Assembly (NCBI GenBank): GCA_902789395.1
Contig: CADANY010000013.1
Span: 1 to 64,000 of the forward strand
Length of the DNA stretch: 64,000 nucleotides
Origin: an uncultured Bacteroidia bacterium
GTDB taxonomy: Bacteria; Bacteroidota; Bacteroidia; Bacteroidales; UBA932
Direction: 5' to 3'
A program made the translations under genes and the position numbers. The notes under the pieces are model-generated. The model was given only the letters and a program-made list of their open reading frames with translations. It was not told the DNA's origin and did not search any database. The first letter of the stretch is position 1. Every line of letters begins with the position of its first letter. Below are positions 60,662 to 64,000 of the stretch, one piece after another.

Positions 60662-63571
60662 ATGAAAATCAAACACTTATTCTTCGCGATGGCGACGGCC
60701 CTCCTGGCAATGACTGCCTGCCAGCAGGAGGAAGACCTCGGCGTCGCCCGGATTGAACTCAATCCTACGACGCTCTCCTTTGGCTCAGCGGTTGGCAGTC
60801 AGTCTGTTACCCTGACGGCAACCCGTGACTGGACGGCCCAGGATGTGCCGGAATGGATCGCGCTGGACCCGTCGTCCGGAAAGGGCTCGACCAAGCCCCA
60901 GACGGTCAATGTAACGGTCATGGCCAACGGCGGGAACAACCGCGAAACGGATGTGGTCTTCACGATCGGCCTCAGCAAACAGTATCTCCATGTCGTCCAG
61001 GCAGGAGAGAAGGGCGAGCTTGACAAGGGCGACGGATCCCTCGAACGCCCGTATACCGCATCGGCGGCGTTTGCGTATGTCTCTTCGCTTCCTGCCGATG
61101 CCGAGTCCGGTCCGATCTATGTCAAGGGTATCATTTCGAATGTCAGCATGACCTTCGAGGCGAGCGGGACCTATGGCAATGCCAATTTCTATATTTCCGA
61201 TGACGGTTCGACGAGCGGTTCCCAGTTCTATGCTTTCCAGACCTATTATCTGGGCAACAAGAAATGGACCTCCGGCAAGACGGACATCAAGGTCGGCGAT
61301 GAGGTTATCCTCTGCGGCAAGGTTGTCAATTATAAAGGCAATACTCCCGAGACGGTCGGCAAGGGTGCCAGCTATATCTATTCCCTGAACGGTGTTTCCG
61401 AGGAAGGCGGTCCAGTCCAGCCCGGTTCGGCAAAGGGAAGCGGAACCCTTGAGGATCCGTACAATCCGGCAGGCGCTGCTGCGTATGCCACTTCTCTCGG
61501 ATCGGATGTCCAGAGTACCAACAAGGTCTATATCAAGGGCAAGATTTCCGAAGTCTCAACGACTTTCCAGGCCAGCGGCAATTATGGAAACGCGAATTTC
61601 ACGATTGTGGACAGCGAGGATGGCAGCGGAAGCTTCTATGTTTTCCAGACGTATTATCTCGGCAACCGCCAGTGGAGAACCGGCGATATGGACGTCAAGG
61701 TCGGAGACGAGGTAATCGTCTATGGACCGGTCGTCAATTACAAGGGCAATACCCCGGAGACCGTCGGAAAGGGCGCGAGCCACATTTATTCCCTGAACGG
61801 TCAGACGGCGGAAGGAAGCGGACAGACCGATACGCCGAAGGGGACCGGAACCCTTGCTGATCCGTTCAACCCGGCCGGAGCGGCAGCCTTCGTTTCCGCC
61901 CTCCCCGCCGACCAGAATACGCCGGAAACATACTACGTCAAGGGTGTCATCTCCCACATCAAGGAAAAGTACGGCGCACAGTACGGCAATGCTTCGTTCT
62001 ATATCACGGAAGACGGCAGTAAGGACGGAACGGAATTCTATGCCTATCACATCTACTACCTGAACAACAAGCAGTGGACCGAGAACGATCCGCAGATCCA
62101 GGTAGGCGATAAAGTTGTCCTCTGCGGCAAACTCGTCAACTACAAGGGCAATACCCCGGAGACCGTTGACAAGGAAGCCTATCTCTATTCCCTCGAGAGC
62201 GCTCCGGCCGACCCGAATAAGATCGATCCGGCTAAGTGCTTCTACTATAATGATTTCGACAAAGAGTCGGCACAGAAGATCTACGGAACGACGGCCAGTT
62301 CCTATCCGTATCTCGACCAGTTCGACGGATGGAAGCACGAGAAGGGAACCGGTATCTCCGACCTCGTCTATACCTTCAACGCCGTTTCCGCCCGTACGAC
62401 CGTTCCTTCTACGAACGGCAACTATGATGCCTCCGGTTCGAATAACCTCTTCTTCGGAGCAGACGCCTGGGTCGCCATCAAGAACATCGCCGTTACCTCG
62501 ACGAGCATGACCCTTTCTTTCGGCGCTAATTACTATGTCTATCAGTCTGGTGCGATTCCGTTCCCGAAAGATGGTCTGCATGCATTCGTCAGCGTTGATG
62601 GCAAGAAGTGGGTTGAACTGAGCTACGGGTTCAAGAATCCGGACCAGACATCAGAGGAATGGGCTTTGGCGAGCGCAACCTTTACCGTTCCTGCCGGGAC
62701 GACCTCCATGTATCTCTACTTCTCTGCAGACAAGGCCAGTGCTTACCGGATCGACGACGTCTCCCTGCAGCCTTCTTCTGCCGTCGGCACGACCCTCGAT
62801 TTCTCCAAGGGTGTCGAACTCGATACCGAAAACCAGAGCACCGAGCCGCTTCCTGAGATCAAGAAGGTCACTGTCGCCGAGTTCATCGCTGCCGAAAAGT
62901 CGAAGAACCAGCGCTATCAGCTGACCGGCACCATCGGTTCCCAGGTCAATACGGCCCTCGGTACGTTTGACCTGACGGACGAGACCGGTACGGTCTATAT
63001 CTACGGCCTGACTGCCAAGGAACTGCCTTATGGATCGACAAATGACAATTCGTTCAGCTCCCTCGGCCTCAAGTCCGGAGACAAGATTGTCATCAACGGC
63101 TACCGCGGTGAGTACAATGGAAAAGTCGAGATGGAATACGCATACTTCATCGAGAAGATCTCTTCCGGTGAAGGAGGCGGCGGGCAGACCCCGACTGCAG
63201 ATGTGACCGTCGACCTGACTGCCCAGGGATATACGAATGCGCAGGCGGTTTCCGAGCTGAAGGTCGGTGACCTGACCCTGACGTTCTCTAATGGGACCAA
63301 CGAGAAGAACGGTCCGAAGTTCTATGATTCCGGCAACGCTGTCCGTCTCTATTCCGGGAACACGATGACTGTCGCATCCTCCGGCAAGCAGATTGCCTCA
63401 ATCGATCTGGTATTCGGATCGGGAGATGGAAAGAATGAGATTACCGTGACCCCGGGTACGTTCCGTGATTCACATTGGGACGGCCCTGCAGCCGCTGCCA
63501 CCTTCAAGATCGAAGGCACTTCCGGCCAGCGCCGGATCGCCAAGGTCCTGGTCAAGTACGTGACGGAATAA
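60662..63571 (+). CDS. BACON-domain lipoprotein with three DUF6359-like repeats and OB fold
   Basis: This 969-residue lipoprotein has lipobox Cys20 (LLAMTAC). Order: BACON (about 28-115), three DUF6359-like repeats of about 125 residues (about 116-243, 250-375, 385-510; each with a GxGTLxxP or GDGSLERP start, VKGxIS, YYLGNKxW and VVNYKGNTPETV), a jelly-roll-like domain (520-720), an OB-fold (about 735-840, YQLTGTIGSQVNTALGTFDL) and a C-terminal beta domain (855-969). OB folds often bind nucleic acid or sugar; nothing here decides between them. It has its own promoter; the next gene starts 6 nt after its stop. Confidence 0.8.
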   Translation: MKIKHLFFAMATALLAMTACQQEEDLGVARIELNPTTLSFGSAVGSQSVTLTATRDWTAQDVPEWIALDPSSGKGSTKPQTVNVTVMANGGNNRETDVVFTIGLSKQYLHVVQAGEKGELDKGDGSLERPYTASAAFAYVSSLPADAESGPIYVKGIISNVSMTFEASGTYGNANFYISDDGSTSGSQFYAFQTYYLGNKKWTSGKTDIKVGDEVILCGKVVNYKGNTPETVGKGASYIYSLNGVSEEGGPVQPGSAKGSGTLEDPYNPAGAAAYATSLGSDVQSTNKVYIKGKISEVSTTFQASGNYGNANFTIVDSEDGSGSFYVFQTYYLGNRQWRTGDMDVKVGDEVIVYGPVVNYKGNTPETVGKGASHIYSLNGQTAEGSGQTDTPKGTGTLADPFNPAGAAAFVSALPADQNTPETYYVKGVISHIKEKYGAQYGNASFYITEDGSKDGTEFYAYHIYYLNNKQWTENDPQIQVGDKVVLCGKLVNYKGNTPETVDKEAYLYSLESAPADPNKIDPAKCFYYNDFDKESAQKIYGTTASSYPYLDQFDGWKHEKGTGISDLVYTFNAVSARTTVPSTNGNYDASGSNNLFFGADAWVAIKNIAVTSTSMTLSFGANYYVYQSGAIPFPKDGLHAFVSVDGKKWVELSYGFKNPDQTSEEWALASATFTVPAGTTSMYLYFSADKASAYRIDDVSLQPSSAVGTTLDFSKGVELDTENQSTEPLPEIKKVTVAEFIAAEKSKNQRYQLTGTIGSQVNTALGTFDLTDETGTVYIYGLTAKELPYGSTNDNSFSSLGLKSGDKIVINGYRGEYNGKVEMEYAYFIEKISSGEGGGGQTPTADVTVDLTAQGYTNAQAVSELKVGDLTLTFSNGTNEKNGPKFYDSGNAVRLYSGNTMTVASSGKQIASIDLVFGSGDGKNEITVTPGTFRDSHWDGPAAAATFKIEGTSGQRRIAKVLVKYVTE

Positions 63572-63577
63572 CCATCC

Positions 63578-64000
63578 ATGTCCTTGAGGAGGTCCATAGG
63601 GTATGCTGTCGCTGCGGTGATTCTCGCCGTGGCGGCAGTCTCCTGCGGAGAAAAGACGGTCCCTGAAAAAGCGCCGGTCCTCTCCGCAGGGGCAACGACC
63701 CTTGACGCCTCTGCCGGGAGTATATTCCTGTCTGTCTCAGCCGGAGGAGACTGGTCCATCAGCCTCGATTTCCCGGAAGGGTCTCCCTGGTGCTCGGTAT
63801 CCCCGTCATCCGGAACCGGAGACAAGAACAGCGTGATCTTTACGTACGACAGAAATCCTGAGGCTCAGGATCGCTCCGTAACGCTGACCCTTTCTTCTGC
63901 GGGAGGTAAATCCGCCCTGACGATTGTCCAGAAAACGCTCTCTTCGTCTTCCGCAAACGGATTCGATGTCGCCCCGGTCGGCTGGCTTGAGCTGCCGAAA
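63578..64000 (+). CDS. BACON-domain lipoprotein, 3' end outside window
   Basis: The ATG at 63578 opens a frame that runs off the window after 141 codons. The signal peptide ends at a lipobox Cys (VAAVSCGEK), followed by a BACON-like domain (ATTLDASAGSIFLSVSAGGD, WCSVSPSSGTGDKNSV, LTIVQK). The last residues, GFDVAPVGWLELPK, recall the start of secreted DNA/RNA non-specific endonuclease domains in some Bacteroidales lipoproteins. That is only a hint, because the catalytic part lies beyond the window. Confidence 0.7.
   Translation, partial: MSLRRSIGYAVAAVILAVAAVSCGEKTVPEKAPVLSAGATTLDASAGSIFLSVSAGGDWSISLDFPEGSPWCSVSPSSGTGDKNSVIFTYDRNPEAQDRSVTLTLSSAGGKSALTIVQKTLSSSSANGFDVAPVGWLELPK

Overview
This window comes from a Bacteroidales chromosome with moderately high GC, probably an uncultured gut or rumen lineage (lineage is inferred). 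The evidence is Bacteroidetes-type promoters (TTG or TTTG, about 19-20 nt, then TAnnTTTG), gldH, an Oar-like TonB-dependent receptor, BACON-domain surface lipoproteins, an lptE-secG operon led by a sigma-54 activator, and an EF-G2-type translation factor. About 50 genes are intact. No tRNA, rRNA or CRISPR array was seen.

Positions 1-6500 are an accessory island: the 3' end of an RHS polymorphic-toxin gene with its immunity gene, then a row of displaced or decaying RHS tips with AT-rich toxin tails and candidate immunity genes. At least five tails and four immunity genes are recognisable. Every immunity candidate carries a signal peptide, lipobox or membrane segments, so the toxins probably act in the envelope. 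The third tail resembles an L,D-transpeptidase. A scrambled segment with direct repeats and a thioredoxin-like remnant (6498-7067) closes the island.

Positions 7068-30000 are mostly housekeeping: a YeiH-type transporter cluster, a GHL10 lipoprotein with galK, rnhB, EF-G2, an OmpA-like protein, a C69 dipeptidase, pheS, a ClpB lacking its N-terminal domain, the sigma-54 activator-lptE-secG operon, a TPR lipoprotein, and lgt with a YbaK-type deacylase and a class II aldolase. Positions 28883-35461 are a TetR-TolC-MFP-RND efflux operon ending in a PII-like gene, followed by a polysaccharide lyase 8-like lipoprotein.

Positions 37783-43700 are one tightly packed operon: trxA, an outer-membrane barrel, a LOG-family protein, a polyprenyl synthase, a delta'-like clamp-loader subunit, ricT, gldH and trmB. 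miaA and a propeller lipoprotein follow. Positions 46165-49608 form a nucleobase-uptake operon: uracil permease, Tsx-like channel, purine permease. smpB and metK come next; metK has what looks like a SAM-II riboswitch.

From 51844 to the right edge lies a surface locus: an Oar-like receptor followed by four lipoproteins built from BACON domains, DUF6359/OB-like modules and beta-helix repeats, the last cut by the window edge. A role in capturing an extracellular polymer, possibly nucleic acid, is inference.

The most unusual items are the envelope-directed RHS cassette array with a perfect 23-bp palindrome at the start of one immunity gene, a two-copy family of structured intergenic repeats (28544-28661 and 49724-49824), the SAM-II-like leader of metK, the ClpB without N-domain, and the duplicated BACON lipoproteins with identical 71-bp gene ends.
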